From assembly GCF_034424545.1 (NCBI RefSeq), contig NZ_CP139970.1, positions 1,426,001-1,490,000 on the forward strand: 64,000 nt of DNA, given 5' to 3'. The translations under genes and the position numbers were made by a program. Under the pieces are notes generated by a model. It ran no database searches. It worked only from the letters and a program-made list of their open reading frames with translations, and had not been told where the DNA came from. Shown one piece after another: positions 31,901 through 40,514 of this stretch (positions are counted from its first letter, which is position 1; every line of letters begins with the position of its first letter). This stretch comes from Trinickia caryophylli. GTDB lineage: Bacteria > Pseudomonadota > Gammaproteobacteria > Burkholderiales > Burkholderiaceae.

Positions 31901-31918
31901 TTAGCCTGATCAGGATAA
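31901..31918. promoter_or_regulatory. Operator-like dyad within the candidate sRNA promoter
   Basis: TTAGCCTGATCAGGATAA is an 18-base inverted repeat with a perfect CCTGATCAGG core and matching TTA/TAA ends (one mismatched pair). It lies between the putative -35 (31892-31897) and -10 (31916-31921), where a repressor would block RNA polymerase. The cognate protein is unknown. Confidence 0.5.
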
Positions 31919-31927
31919 GATCGCAAA

Positions 31928-32065
31928 TGACGTAACCCGGTGGCGGCGAGTTTTGCCTCCTCGCCGTATGGGCTGTACCGGGGACGTTGTTTCACGCTTT
32001 TGGGCGGTATTTCTCTCTGTTTTTTCGCCCTCGGCGTGCCCATTGCGGGCACGCCGTTTTTTTTT
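31928..32065 (+). ncRNA. Candidate small RNA with intrinsic terminator
   Basis: The 367-base gap between the RNase gene and maeB (both minus strand) contains on the plus strand a plausible promoter (AAGACA-18-TAAGAT, 31892-31921), three stem-loops and a strong terminator. Hairpin 1 is a nested stem (31936-31982: CCCGGT/ACCGGG enclosing CGGCGAG/CTCGCCG); hairpin 2 (32002-32030) has a 19-base U/C-rich loop; hairpin 3 is the terminator. No convincing reading frame lies inside. The predicted transcript is about 138 nt. I do not recognise it as 6S, tmRNA, RNase P or SRP RNA. Confidence 0.5.
32032..32065 (+). terminator. Strong plus-strand terminator without an annotated upstream gene
   Basis: A perfect 10-bp stem (CGGCGTGCCC with GGGCACGCCG, loop of five) runs directly into nine T residues (32057-32065). 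On the minus strand no T-run follows, so it does not serve maeB. It is the main evidence for the small RNA. Confidence 0.9.
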
Positions 32066-32076
32066 GCAGCGTCAGA

Positions 32077-34374
32077 TCAACGCGCGGCGCTGACGTCCGC
32101 CACGAGCAATGCCGTCATGTTGACGATCCGGCGCACCGTTGCCGAAGCCGTCAGCACGTGAACGGGCTTGGCGGCGCCGAGCAGGATCGGCCCGATCGCC
32201 ACGTTGTTGCCGGCCGCTGTCTTGAGCAGGTTGTAGGCGATGTTGGCCGCGTCGATATTGGGCAACACGAGCAGGTTGGCATCGCCCTCGAGCGTGGACT
32301 CGGGCAGTACCTCGCGGCGCAGGTTCGCGTCGAGCGCCACGTCGCCGTGCATCTCGCCATCCACCTGCAGATCGGGCGCCCGTACCTGCAGAATCGCGAG
32401 CGTGTCGCGCATCTTCTGCGCCGACGGCGCGTTGCTCGTGCCGAAGTTCGAATGGGAGACGAGTGCGACCTTCGGCTCGATGCCGAAGCGGCGCACCTCT
32501 TCGGCCGCCATGATCGCGATCTCGGCCAGTTGCTCCGGGGTCGGATCGACGTTCACGTGCGTGTCGACGAGAAAGATCTGCCGGCCCGGCAGAACGAGCG
32601 CATTCATCGCCGCATAAACGCTGCACCCTTGCCGCTTGCCGATCACCTGGTCGATGAAGTGCAGGTGGCGATGCGTCGTGCTGATCGTGCCGCAGATCAT
32701 GCCGTCCGCCTCTCCCTTCGCGAGCAGCATCGAGCCGATGAGCGTCGTGCGCCGGCGCATCTCGAGCTTTGCCATCTGATGGCTGATGCCCTTGCGCGCC
32801 ATCATGTGCGCGTAGGTCTGCCAGAAGTCGCGGTAACGCTCGTCGTGCTCGGTATTGACGACGGTAAAGTCCACCCCGGGCGTGAGCCGCAGGCCGTAGC
32901 GCTCGATCCGGCTTTCGATCACCGACGGGCGCCCGATCAGCACGGGAGTGGCAATTTTCTCGTCGACGACGATCTGCACGGCGCGCAGCACGCGCTCCTC
33001 CTCGCCCTCCGCGAACACCACGCGCTTTCTCTCGGCCGGCAGCGAACGCGCCTGCTGAAAGATCGGTTTCATCGTCGTGCCGCTGTGATAGACGAATTGC
33101 TGCAGATGCTGCTTGTACGCCTCCATATCCTCGATGGGGCGCGTGGCGACACCGCTGTCCATCGCGGCCTGGGCAACGGCCGGCGCGATCTTGACGATGA
33201 GGCGTGGATCGAACGGCTTCGGAATCAGGTACTCGGGGCCGAACGAAAGATCCTGAATGCCGTAAGCCGTTGCCACGACATCGCTTTGCTCCTGGCGGGC
33301 CAGCCCGGCAATCGCGTTGACCGCCGCGATTTCCATCTCGCGCGTGACGGTCGTCGCACCCGCATCGAGCGCGCCCCGGAAGATGAACGGAAAGCAGAGG
33401 ACGTTGTTGACCTGATTCGGATAGTCGGTGCGGCCCGTGGCCAGCACCGCGTCGGGGCGCACTTCGAGTGCGACTTCCGGCAGTATTTCGGGCGTCGGAT
33501 TCGCCAGCGCGAGAATCAGCGGCCGTGTTCCCATCGTCTTCACCATCTCGGGCTTGAGCACGCCCCCGGCCGACAGCCCGAGGAAGATGTCGGCGCCCTC
33601 GATCACCTCGGCCAGCGTGCGCGCGTTCGTCTCGCGTGCGAAGCGCTCCTTGTCCGGATCCATCAGCTCGGTGCGTCCCTGATACACGACGCCAGCCAGA
33701 TCGGTCACGAAGATGTTTTCGAGTTGCAGGCCGAGATCGACGAGCAAATCGAGGCAGGCAAGCGCTGCGGCGCCGGCACCCGATGCGACGAGCTTCACCT
33801 TCGAGATGTCCTTGCCGACGACCTTCAAACCGTTGGTGACCGCGGCCGCCACGACGATGGCGGTACCGTGCTGGTCGTCGTGGAACACCGGAATCTTCAT
33901 GCGCTTGCGGCACTCGCGCTCCACGATGAAGCAGTCGGGTGCCTTGATGTCTTCCAGGTTGATCCCGCCGAAGGTCGGCTCGAGCGCTGCGATCACGTCC
34001 ACGAGTTTGTGCGGGTCGTTCTCGTTGAGCTCGATGTCGAAAACGTCGATACCGGCGAACTTCTTGAAGAGCACGGCCTTGCCTTCCATGACCGGCTTGG
34101 AGGCCAGCGGGCCGATGTTGCCGAGGCCGAGCACGGCCGTGCCGTTCGTCACGACGCCGACGAGATTGCTGCGCGCGGTGAAGCGGGCCGCGTTGAGCGG
34201 ATTTTCGACGATCTCCTCACAGGCGAACGCCACGCCCGGCGAATACGCCAGCGCGAGGTCGCGCTGGTTGATCATTTGCTTCGTAGGAGCGACCGCGATC
34301 TTCCCGGGGGTGGGGAACTCGTGATAGTCGAGCGCGGCTTCGCGTAGTTTCGTCTTGGCGGGATTGGTAGACAT
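32077..34374 (-). CDS. maeB: NADP-dependent malic enzyme fused to phosphotransacetylase-like domain
   Basis: Oxidative decarboxylation of malate to pyruvate with NADPH output. 765 aa: malic enzyme domains at about 1-420 (LAYSPGVAFACEEI, FKKFAGIDVFDIELNENDP, HDDQHGTAIVVAA) and a C-terminal PTA-like domain at about 430-765 (VVFAEGEEERVLRA, SHSNFGTS), which in MaeB is regulatory (acetyl-CoA response) rather than catalytic. The ATG at 34374 gives MSTNPAKTKLREAALDYHEF; an ATG at 34425 would add 17 residues, and neither has a clear ribosome site. It is divergent from thiL. Confidence 0.95.
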   Translation of the reverse strand: MSTNPAKTKLREAALDYHEFPTPGKIAVAPTKQMINQRDLALAYSPGVAFACEEIVENPLNAARFTARSNLVGVVTNGTAVLGLGNIGPLASKPVMEGKAVLFKKFAGIDVFDIELNENDPHKLVDVIAALEPTFGGINLEDIKAPDCFIVERECRKRMKIPVFHDDQHGTAIVVAAAVTNGLKVVGKDISKVKLVASGAGAAALACLDLLVDLGLQLENIFVTDLAGVVYQGRTELMDPDKERFARETNARTLAEVIEGADIFLGLSAGGVLKPEMVKTMGTRPLILALANPTPEILPEVALEVRPDAVLATGRTDYPNQVNNVLCFPFIFRGALDAGATTVTREMEIAAVNAIAGLARQEQSDVVATAYGIQDLSFGPEYLIPKPFDPRLIVKIAPAVAQAAMDSGVATRPIEDMEAYKQHLQQFVYHSGTTMKPIFQQARSLPAERKRVVFAEGEEERVLRAVQIVVDEKIATPVLIGRPSVIESRIERYGLRLTPGVDFTVVNTEHDERYRDFWQTYAHMMARKGISHQMAKLEMRRRTTLIGSMLLAKGEADGMICGTISTTHRHLHFIDQVIGKRQGCSVYAAMNALVLPGRQIFLVDTHVNVDPTPEQLAEIAIMAAEEVRRFGIEPKVALVSHSNFGTSNAPSAQKMRDTLAILQVRAPDLQVDGEMHGDVALDANLRREVLPESTLEGDANLLVLPNIDAANIAYNLLKTAAGNNVAIGPILLGAAKPVHVLTASATVRRIVNMTALLVADVSAAR

Positions 34375-34548
34375 GAGGGAAAAGTCCGGGCTTCGGTGCA
34401 GATTAGAATAGGAATTCGAACGCATTGTAGCGCCAAACCCCAGGGCGACCTTGAGCGCACCGGGGCCGACCCCGGCGCCCGTCGTCCCGAAAACTGCCCG
34501 AGAAGCCACCGCCCCGGCGTCTTTTCGCGCCCTTTTGCCGCTTGATCG

Positions 34549-35550
34549 ATGCCGATTTCAGAGTTTTCCCTCATCGAACGCTTCTTCGGAAGCCGCGCCC
34601 GCCGCGCGCTCTCGTCCTCGGTGCTCGGCATCGGCGACGATTGCGCGCTGATCGCACCCACGAGCGGCCAGTTGCTGGCGATTTCGACCGATATGCTCGT
34701 GGCGGGCCGCCATTTCCTGCCCGACGTCGACCCATGCGCGCTCGGCCACAAGGCGCTTGCCGTCAACCTGTCCGATCTGGCTGCGATGGGTGCCGCCCCG
34801 CGCGCGTTCACACTCGCCATGGCGCTCGAAACACCCGACGAAACATGGCTCGCGGCCTTCGCCGACGGGCTTTTCGCCCTCGCCGAGCGCTTCGGCTGCG
34901 AACTCGTCGGCGGCGATACGACGCGCGGGCCGCTGAACCTCTGCCTCACGGTGTTCGGCGACGTGCCGGCAGCCGACGCCCTGCGCCGCGACGCGGCGCG
35001 CCCCGGCGACGACATCTGGGTATCCGGCACGCTCGGCGACGCCCGCGCCGGGCTCGCGCTCGCGCGCGGCGAATGGTCTTCCGGTGCGCTCGACGAAGCC
35101 GATGCGCGGCAGTTGCTCGACGCGCTCGAGCGCCCCGAGCCTCGCGTCGCCCTGGGTCTTGCGCTGCGCGGGGTCGCGCATGCGGCGCTCGACATCTCCG
35201 ACGGTCTGGCAGGCGACCTGGCTCACATTCTCGAGCGCTCGGGCGTGGCGGCCCGCGTCGACGTCGACGCCGTGCCACGCTCGCGCGCATTGGCGAAGTT
35301 CGCTCCCGAAACCCAGTTGCACTGCGCGCTGGCGGGCGGAGACGACTACGAGTTGTGCTTCACGGCGCCGGCCTCGGCGCGCGCCGCGGTGGCGGCAGCC
35401 GGAGCGGCCTCCGGCATCGCGGTCACCCGCATCGGTACAATAGTCGCTTTAGGCAACGTTTCGGACGAGCCCGCTATTGCATGGCACGACGCCTCGCAAG
35501 CGCCGCTCTCGCTGAAGCTGCACGGTTTCGATCACTTCGATGCAAACTGA
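34549..35550 (+). CDS. thiL: Thiamine-monophosphate kinase
   Basis: Phosphorylates thiamine monophosphate to the diphosphate cofactor used by transketolase and others. 333 aa with the AIR-synthase-like fold: SVLGIGDDCALI (about 24-35), VGGDTTRGP, and ALDISDGLAGDLAHIL near 205. It opens the thiL-pgpA-pncC unit; its last 11 bases overlap pgpA. The thiL-pgpA pairing is standard in proteobacteria. Confidence 0.96.
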   Translation: MPISEFSLIERFFGSRARRALSSSVLGIGDDCALIAPTSGQLLAISTDMLVAGRHFLPDVDPCALGHKALAVNLSDLAAMGAAPRAFTLAMALETPDETWLAAFADGLFALAERFGCELVGGDTTRGPLNLCLTVFGDVPAADALRRDAARPGDDIWVSGTLGDARAGLALARGEWSSGALDEADARQLLDALERPEPRVALGLALRGVAHAALDISDGLAGDLAHILERSGVAARVDVDAVPRSRALAKFAPETQLHCALAGGDDYELCFTAPASARAAVAAAGAASGIAVTRIGTIVALGNVSDEPAIAWHDASQAPLSLKLHGFDHFDAN

Positions 35551-36088
35551 CCTCCCCGAGCCGCCGCTTGGCGATGGCGCGGCTGACCGCCCGTCGGCCG
35601 CCAAACCGCGGCGCGCGAATGCGCGCTTCATGCTCTCGCATCCACTGCACTGGATTTCGCTCGGCTTCGGCAGCGGACTCTCCCCGATCGTGCCCGGTAC
35701 CATCGGCACGCTCTTTGCCTGGGTATCGTTCGCCGCGCTGGCCGGCCACCTGACCGTAGCCGAATGGGGCACCCTCATCGTTGCCGGCTTCGTGGCGGGC
35801 ATCCCGATCACCGATTTCACCGCGAGGAAGCTCGGCATCGACGATCCGTCTCCGATCGTCTGGGACGAGATCGTCGCGTTCTGGCTCGTGCTGCTCTTCG
35901 TGACGCCCGTGACATTCGTCGGGCAGCTTTGGGCTTTCGTGGTATTCCGCTTCTTCGACATGGTCAAACCGCCACCAATCCGATATTTCGATCGGCGGTT
36001 TTCGGGCGGTTTCGGCATCATGATCGACGATATCGTCGCGGCGTTTCTGACGCTGCTCGTCATCGCGCTCTGGCGCATGACGATCTGA
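35540..36088 (+). CDS. pgpA: Phosphatidylglycerophosphatase A
   Basis: Membrane phosphatase making phosphatidylglycerol from its phosphate. 182 aa, with a polar N-terminal stretch of about 30 residues and then the PgpA core: GFGSGLSPIVPGTIGTLFAW, DDPSPIVWDEIVAFWLVL and RFFDMVKPPPIRYFD, ending in MIDDIVAA. The acidic metal residues are present. It overlaps thiL by 11 bases, so translation is coupled. Confidence 0.95.
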   Translation: MQTDLPEPPLGDGAADRPSAAKPRRANARFMLSHPLHWISLGFGSGLSPIVPGTIGTLFAWVSFAALAGHLTVAEWGTLIVAGFVAGIPITDFTARKLGIDDPSPIVWDEIVAFWLVLLFVTPVTFVGQLWAFVVFRFFDMVKPPPIRYFDRRFSGGFGIMIDDIVAAFLTLLVIALWRMTI

Positions 36089-36116
36089 CCCACTCACGCC
36101 TGCCGGATGACCGCAT

Positions 36117-36617
36117 ATGCCCACCGATTCAGTCGTTCACCAACTGGCCGTGCGCGCAGGCAATAAGCTGCGCGAAACCCGTCTGATGCTCACCACCGCG
36201 GAGTCGTGCACAGGCGGCATGGTCGCCACCGCGATCACCGACATCTCCGGCAGCAGCGGCTGGTTCGAGCGCGGCTTCGTCACCTATTCGAATCAGGCCA
36301 AGACCGAGATGATCGGCGTTCCCGCCGAACTCATCGACAAGCACGGTGCCGTGAGCGAGCCCGTTGCGCGCGCAATGGCCGAAGGCGCGCTGCGCAACAG
36401 CCGCGCGCAAGTCTCGCTCGCGATCACAGGCGTGGCCGGACCCGGCGGAGGAACCGAAACGAAGCCGGTGGGGATGGTGTCGTTCGCCTGGAGCAACCGG
36501 CTCCATACGTCGGTGGAAACGCTCGTCTTCAAGGGCGACCGCGAGCAGATCCGCGTGCAGGCGGCCGCGCATGCGCTGCGCGGCCTGCTTGCATTGCTCG
36601 AGGAAAACGAGCGCTGA
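36117..36617 (+). CDS. pncC: Nicotinamide-nucleotide amidohydrolase, CinA C-terminal family
   Basis: Deamidates nicotinamide mononucleotide to nicotinate mononucleotide in pyridine nucleotide recycling. 166 aa, the stand-alone CinA_C form, with TAESCTGGMVATAITDISGS at about 24-43, RGFVTYSNQAKTEMIGV and ITGVAGPGGGTETKPVG; the catalytic serine lies in ESCTGG. It follows pgpA by 28 bases on the same strand. Confidence 0.93.
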   Translation: MPTDSVVHQLAVRAGNKLRETRLMLTTAESCTGGMVATAITDISGSSGWFERGFVTYSNQAKTEMIGVPAELIDKHGAVSEPVARAMAEGALRNSRAQVSLAITGVAGPGGGTETKPVGMVSFAWSNRLHTSVETLVFKGDREQIRVQAAAHALRGLLALLEENER

Positions 36618-36683
36618 GCCCCCTTGGGGCGCTCGAATCGCGGCGCCGTCCGGCCCGCCGCGATCCTCGGCTCAGCGGCCAAT

Positions 36684-37508
36684 TCAGCGATAAAGATTGA
36701 TCTTGTCGCGCGTTTGCCGGGCGGCAAGGGCGGCGGCCTCGGCGAAATCTTCGCCGAGGCCGGCGTAGAGGATTGCGCGCGACGAGTTGATCATCATGCC
36801 CGTGCCGTTTGCCGTGCGGCCGGCTTTCACCGTCGCCTCGACATCCCCGCCCTGCGCGCCGATGCCCGGTATCAGGAGCGGCATGTCGCCGACGATGCCG
36901 CGCACCACCTCGATTTCCTTCGGAAACGTCGCGCCGACGACGAGCGCGAGTTCACCGCTCGCGTTCCACTTCCGTGCGGCCAGCTCCGCGACGACCTGAT
37001 AGAGCGGCCGGCCGCCCGTATCGAGGAACTGCAGGTCCGAGCCGCCCGCGTTCGACGTGCGGCACAGCACGATCACGCCCTTGCCCTCGTGCGCGAGATA
37101 CGGCTCGATCGAATCGAAACCCATGTACGGATTGACGGTTACCGCGTCGGCGCGATAGCGCTCGAACGCTTCGCGCGCATACTGCTCGGCCGTACTGCCG
37201 ATATCGCCCCGCTTCGCGTCGAGAATCACGGGCAGCCCCGGGTGTTTCTCGTGGATGTGCGCAATCAGCGCCTCGAGCTGATCTTCCGCGCGGTGCGCGG
37301 CGAAATAGGCGATCTGCGGCTTGAACGCGCTCGCGAAAGGCGCCGTCGCATCGACGATCGCGCTGCAAAAAGCGAAGATCGCATCGCTGCGGCCCTCGAA
37401 CGCGGCCGGAAAGCGCGACGGCTCGGGATCGAGCCCCACGCACAGCAGAGAATCGGTGCGCCGCCAGGCTTCGTTGAGTGTGCGGACGAAAGAGGAAGTG
37501 GAAGACAT
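36684..37508 (-). CDS. pyrF: Orotidine 5'-phosphate decarboxylase, type 2
   Basis: Last step of UMP synthesis. 274 aa, longer than E. coli PyrF and typical of the type 2 subfamily. The catalytic Asp-Lys-Asp set is in [12 protein letters not shown] (D97, K99, D102); [12 protein letters not shown] opens the barrel and [16 protein letters not shown] residues ([12 protein letters not shown]) close the phosphate loop. It is convergent with pncC across 66 bases and stands alone. Confidence 0.95.
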   Translation of the reverse strand: MSSTSSFVRTLNEAWRRTDSLLCVGLDPEPSRFPAAFEGRSDAIFAFCSAIVDATAPFASAFKPQIAYFAAHRAEDQLEALIAHIHEKHPGLPVILDAKRGDIGSTAEQYAREAFERYRADAVTVNPYMGFDSIEPYLAHEGKGVIVLCRTSNAGGSDLQFLDTGGRPLYQVVAELAARKWNASGELALVVGATFPKEIEVVRGIVGDMPLLIPGIGAQGGDVEATVKAGRTANGTGMMINSSRAILYAGLGEDFAEAAALAARQTRDKINLYR

Positions 37509-37630
37509 GACTGACGCTCGAGCAAGCCGGTAATCGAAAGAGGCGCCTATTCTACCCGGCCGCCCGGCCGCGCCGTCCGCTCGCGGCCCCGCGCGGACGC
37601 GTTGCCGAAAAAACTACGGCGCCCGGACAC

Positions 37631-38665
37631 TCACACGCCGACGCGCGAAACCGTGAAGCGAAATTCGCGTGTGAGCCCCTCCCCCGGCGCCAGCACCGTC
37701 ATGCCGTGCGCGTCGGCGCCGCCCGGCAGATTCACGGCGTTGATCGGATGATCGACAGGCTCGAAGCAGAAGAAGTCCTCGCCCGGTGGCGTGTAGAGCA
37801 CGTAGTAGTCGGCATTCGCCGCGATCGTGAGCGAGAGCCGCTTCTCCGGCCAAACGACGGCCGCATGGCCGCTCCAGCCCGTGAACGCATGATTCACGAG
37901 CGCACCCGGCAGCGGGTAGGCCACGCCGAACTGCCAGGCCGGCGGCACGGGCACGTGTCTCACCGGCAGCCAGTCGTCTCCCGACAGCCAGAGTCCACCC
38001 GCCGCCGCCGACAGATGTGTCTCGCCATGGCGCGGCAGGAATGGATGCAGGCCGAGGCCGAACGGCAGCGCCTCCCGGCCGGCGTTTTCGGCGGACAGCG
38101 TGACGACGAGCGTCGCGCCGTCGAGCTCATAAGCGAGCGTCGCACGATAAGCGTACGGCTTGCCGCGACTGCGATCGAGCGCGAGGGTCGCGTTCGCCGG
38201 CCCGCTTTCGACGAGTTCCCATGGCTGCAGCCAGCCGTCGCCGTGGATGGGCAGCGGCTCGGCATCGCGATTGCGCGGCACCGAGACGTGTCGCCCGCCG
38301 AACCTGAACGACGCGCCGCCGATCCGGTTGGAGTACGGCACGAGCGGATAGCAGGCGAGTGCGTTCGGATCGGTATCGCCCTCGATCGACACGGCTCGCC
38401 GGAAAATCGGCGTGGTGACATCGCCGTTGCCGCGCCAGTCGAAGCGGGTGACGGCGCCGCCGAGCGAGGGAGCGATGTCGAGCCTCAGCTTCGAGTTCGA
38501 CAACGACAGCGTCGCGCTTTGCGGTGCGCCGCCGAGGCCACGCGCCAGCACGGCGGTGCTCGGGCCGGGGCGCACCGGTTGAGTCAGTGCGGCCAGCTTG
38601 GCGCGGCGCGCCGCCGAGGGCGTGGTGGCCCGTGCGGCAGGGGCGTCGGAGTTCGCTGCGGTCAT
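37631..38665 (-). CDS. Aldose 1-epimerase (mutarotase)
   Basis: Interconverts alpha and beta anomers of aldoses. 344 aa; GAGGAG lies 6 bases before the ATG. The galactose-mutarotase fold is seen in LRLDIAPSLGGAVTRFDWRG, PYSNRIGGASFRFGG and the catalytic histidine region GLGLHPFLPRHG; HGDGWLQPWELVE matches the sugar-binding loop. The first 45 residues are an Ala/Thr-rich extension. It is the last gene of the minus-strand sugar cluster, 122 bases after the lactonase. Confidence 0.88.
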   Translation of the reverse strand: MTAANSDAPAARATTPSAARRAKLAALTQPVRPGPSTAVLARGLGGAPQSATLSLSNSKLRLDIAPSLGGAVTRFDWRGNGDVTTPIFRRAVSIEGDTDPNALACYPLVPYSNRIGGASFRFGGRHVSVPRNRDAEPLPIHGDGWLQPWELVESGPANATLALDRSRGKPYAYRATLAYELDGATLVVTLSAENAGREALPFGLGLHPFLPRHGETHLSAAAGGLWLSGDDWLPVRHVPVPPAWQFGVAYPLPGALVNHAFTGWSGHAAVVWPEKRLSLTIAANADYYVLYTPPGEDFFCFEPVDHPINAVNLPGGADAHGMTVLAPGEGLTREFRFTVSRVGV

Positions 38666-38787
38666 GGTCTGCTCCTCGAGAGGCTACCGGTCGGACGGCT
38701 AAAGACGATCGATCACGCTTGCCGCCTTTGTCTGTCGATGCGGGGAGTCGGTTCCTCAGCCGAGTACCGCCCCTCCGCTTTTACGTA

Positions 38788-39696
38788 TCAGGCGCTTACG
38801 CCCAGAAACACCGGCTCGGGCAAGCCGCGGCGCGCGCTCGTGGCCGCGAACACGCCGCCCGTGCCGCGCTCGGCGGCGAGCGTGGCCGCATCGAGGCCAA
38901 CACGCGCCGTCGTCACGAACACGGTGCCAAGGCGCGGCCCGCCGAATGCGACACAGCTCGGTTGCCGCGCCGGTACCGCGATGCGCTCCGTCTCGCGACC
39001 GCCGGCGTCATAGCGCACGACGCAGCCGGCGCCCCAGTGCGCGTTCCAGAGCCCGCCCTGCGCGTCGACGGCCGAGCCATCGGGCTCCCCGAGCGCGCCG
39101 TCGAGCCGCGCGAAAAGCCGTTGCTCGCCCGTGCGCCCATCGGCGCCATACTCGCAGGCGTGAATCTCGCGCGTGGGCGAATCGCAGAAATACATCGTCC
39201 GCCCGTCGGGGCTGAACGCCACGCTGTTCGAAATCGCGGGCGCCGGCAAGGGCAGCCTTTCCACAGACAAATCGTGGTTGAGCCGGTAGAACCCGCCGAT
39301 CGGCTGCGGGCTGGCAGCCTCGTCCTTCGTGCCGAACACAAAGCGTCCCTCGCGATCGCAGCGCCCATCGTTCAGGCGCGTGTCGAGCCCGGGCTCGATC
39401 GCGGCGATCGTCGACACATCGCGCGTGACCAGATCGAAGAACGCGAGCCGGCTTGCGAGGCCGATGAGCAGCACGTGCGGATCCGCGGTCAACGCGAACG
39501 TGGCAAGCCGCTCGGGCATGCGCCATGACTGGCGCTCGCCCGTGGCCGGATCATGACGCCAGAGTCGGGCGCCCTCGATGTCGGTCCAGTAAAGCCGGCT
39601 CGAGCGCGCGCACCAGAGCACGCCCTCTCCGAGCGCGCATTTCGTGTCGATGGCAAGAGCGGCGCGAGCCGCAGGCCGATGCGCGTCATCCGTCAT
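38788..39696 (-). CDS. SMP-30/gluconolactonase-family aldonolactonase
   Basis: Hydrolyses an aldonolactone (arabinono- or galactonolactone by context) to the acid. 302 aa, six-bladed propeller with the four metal ligands visible: E24 (LGEGVLW), N in RLNDGRCD, N in ISNSVAFSPDG and D in PDGSAVDAQGG. Its ATG overlaps the TGA of the dehydrogenase gene upstream (4-base ATGA), so the oxidation and ring-opening steps are translationally coupled. Equivalent to XylC/AraB-type lactonases; exact substrate unknown. Confidence 0.88.
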   Translation of the reverse strand: MTDDAHRPAARAALAIDTKCALGEGVLWCARSSRLYWTDIEGARLWRHDPATGERQSWRMPERLATFALTADPHVLLIGLASRLAFFDLVTRDVSTIAAIEPGLDTRLNDGRCDREGRFVFGTKDEAASPQPIGGFYRLNHDLSVERLPLPAPAISNSVAFSPDGRTMYFCDSPTREIHACEYGADGRTGEQRLFARLDGALGEPDGSAVDAQGGLWNAHWGAGCVVRYDAGGRETERIAVPARQPSCVAFGGPRLGTVFVTTARVGLDAATLAAERGTGGVFAATSARRGLPEPVFLGVSA

Positions 39697-40481
39697 GCCC
39701 AGCCTCCGTCGACGATGAAGTCCTGCGCCGTGATCATGCGGCTGTCATCGGCCGCGAGAAAAAGCGCCATGCGGGCAAGGTCTTCGGGCAACAGTTCGCC
39801 GTCGAGACACTGGCCGGCCTTCAGTGCGCGCAGGCCCGCTTCGTCGAGCCACAGCTGCCGCTGCTTCTCGGTCATCACCCAGCCCGGCACGAGCGTGTTC
39901 ACGCGAATGCCGAACGGGCCCAAATCGCGCGCGAGCCCGCGCGTCAAGCCGGCAATCGCCGCCTTGGCCGTCACGTACACGGGGTAGCCGCCGTTTTTGA
40001 GCATCCAACTGATCGAACCCAGATTGATGATCGAACCGCCGCCAGCGAGTTTCATGTCATCGACGACAGCCTGCGCCGCGAAAAACTGGTGGCGAAGATT
40101 GACGGCGATGCCCGCATCGAACGATTCGGGCGTGACCTCGGCAATCGCGTGACGCTTGTCGTTCGCCGCGTTGTTGACGAGCACGGCGATCGGGCCGAAG
40201 GCGCTTCGCGCATCGGCGATCGCGCTTCGCAACGCATCGACGTCGGTGATGTCGCAGGCAAGAAAAAGCGGCTTGGCGCGCGCGTCGCCGAGCGCATCGG
40301 CCAGAGATTCTCCCGCGCTCGCGTCGATGTCGCAAAACGCCACGCGCGCGCCTTGCGCGGCGAAGTGGGCGACGAACGCGGCGCCTATGCCCGTCGCGCC
40401 CCCGGTAATGAAGACCGTGCGGTCGACAAGGCTCGGGTAGCGCGCGAAGGGTCCCTCTTCCGGGTGATCGGGAAGCGCCAT
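39693..40481 (-). CDS. SDR aldose 1-dehydrogenase, XylB-like
   Basis: NAD(P)-dependent oxidation of an aldose to the lactone. 262 aa classical SDR: cofactor loop TGGATGIGAAF, NNAAN, catalytic Ser in GSISWML and YVTAK. The C-terminal half (GSISW, GPFGIRVNTLVPGWV, AGQCLDGELLPEDLA, LFLAADDSRMITAQ) closely resembles Caulobacter D-xylose dehydrogenase XylB, known to act on xylose and arabinose. It lies 33 bases after araH and overlaps the lactonase by 4 bases, so the importer and the first two oxidation steps form one operon. Confidence 0.87.
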   Translation of the reverse strand: MALPDHPEEGPFARYPSLVDRTVFITGGATGIGAAFVAHFAAQGARVAFCDIDASAGESLADALGDARAKPLFLACDITDVDALRSAIADARSAFGPIAVLVNNAANDKRHAIAEVTPESFDAGIAVNLRHQFFAAQAVVDDMKLAGGGSIINLGSISWMLKNGGYPVYVTAKAAIAGLTRGLARDLGPFGIRVNTLVPGWVMTEKQRQLWLDEAGLRALKAGQCLDGELLPEDLARMALFLAADDSRMITAQDFIVDGGWA

Positions 40482-40514
40482 CTTGATTGATCTCCGTCGG
40501 TATCGAAGGCCGCG

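Noticed and set aside
31940..32161. A 73-codon plus-strand peptide overlapping the candidate sRNA
   Set aside because: It needs a GTG start without a ribosome site and reads through the strong terminator into maeB antisense.
31987..34347. A 786-codon open frame opposite maeB
   Set aside because: It runs through the terminator of the candidate sRNA and across maeB in a shadow frame.
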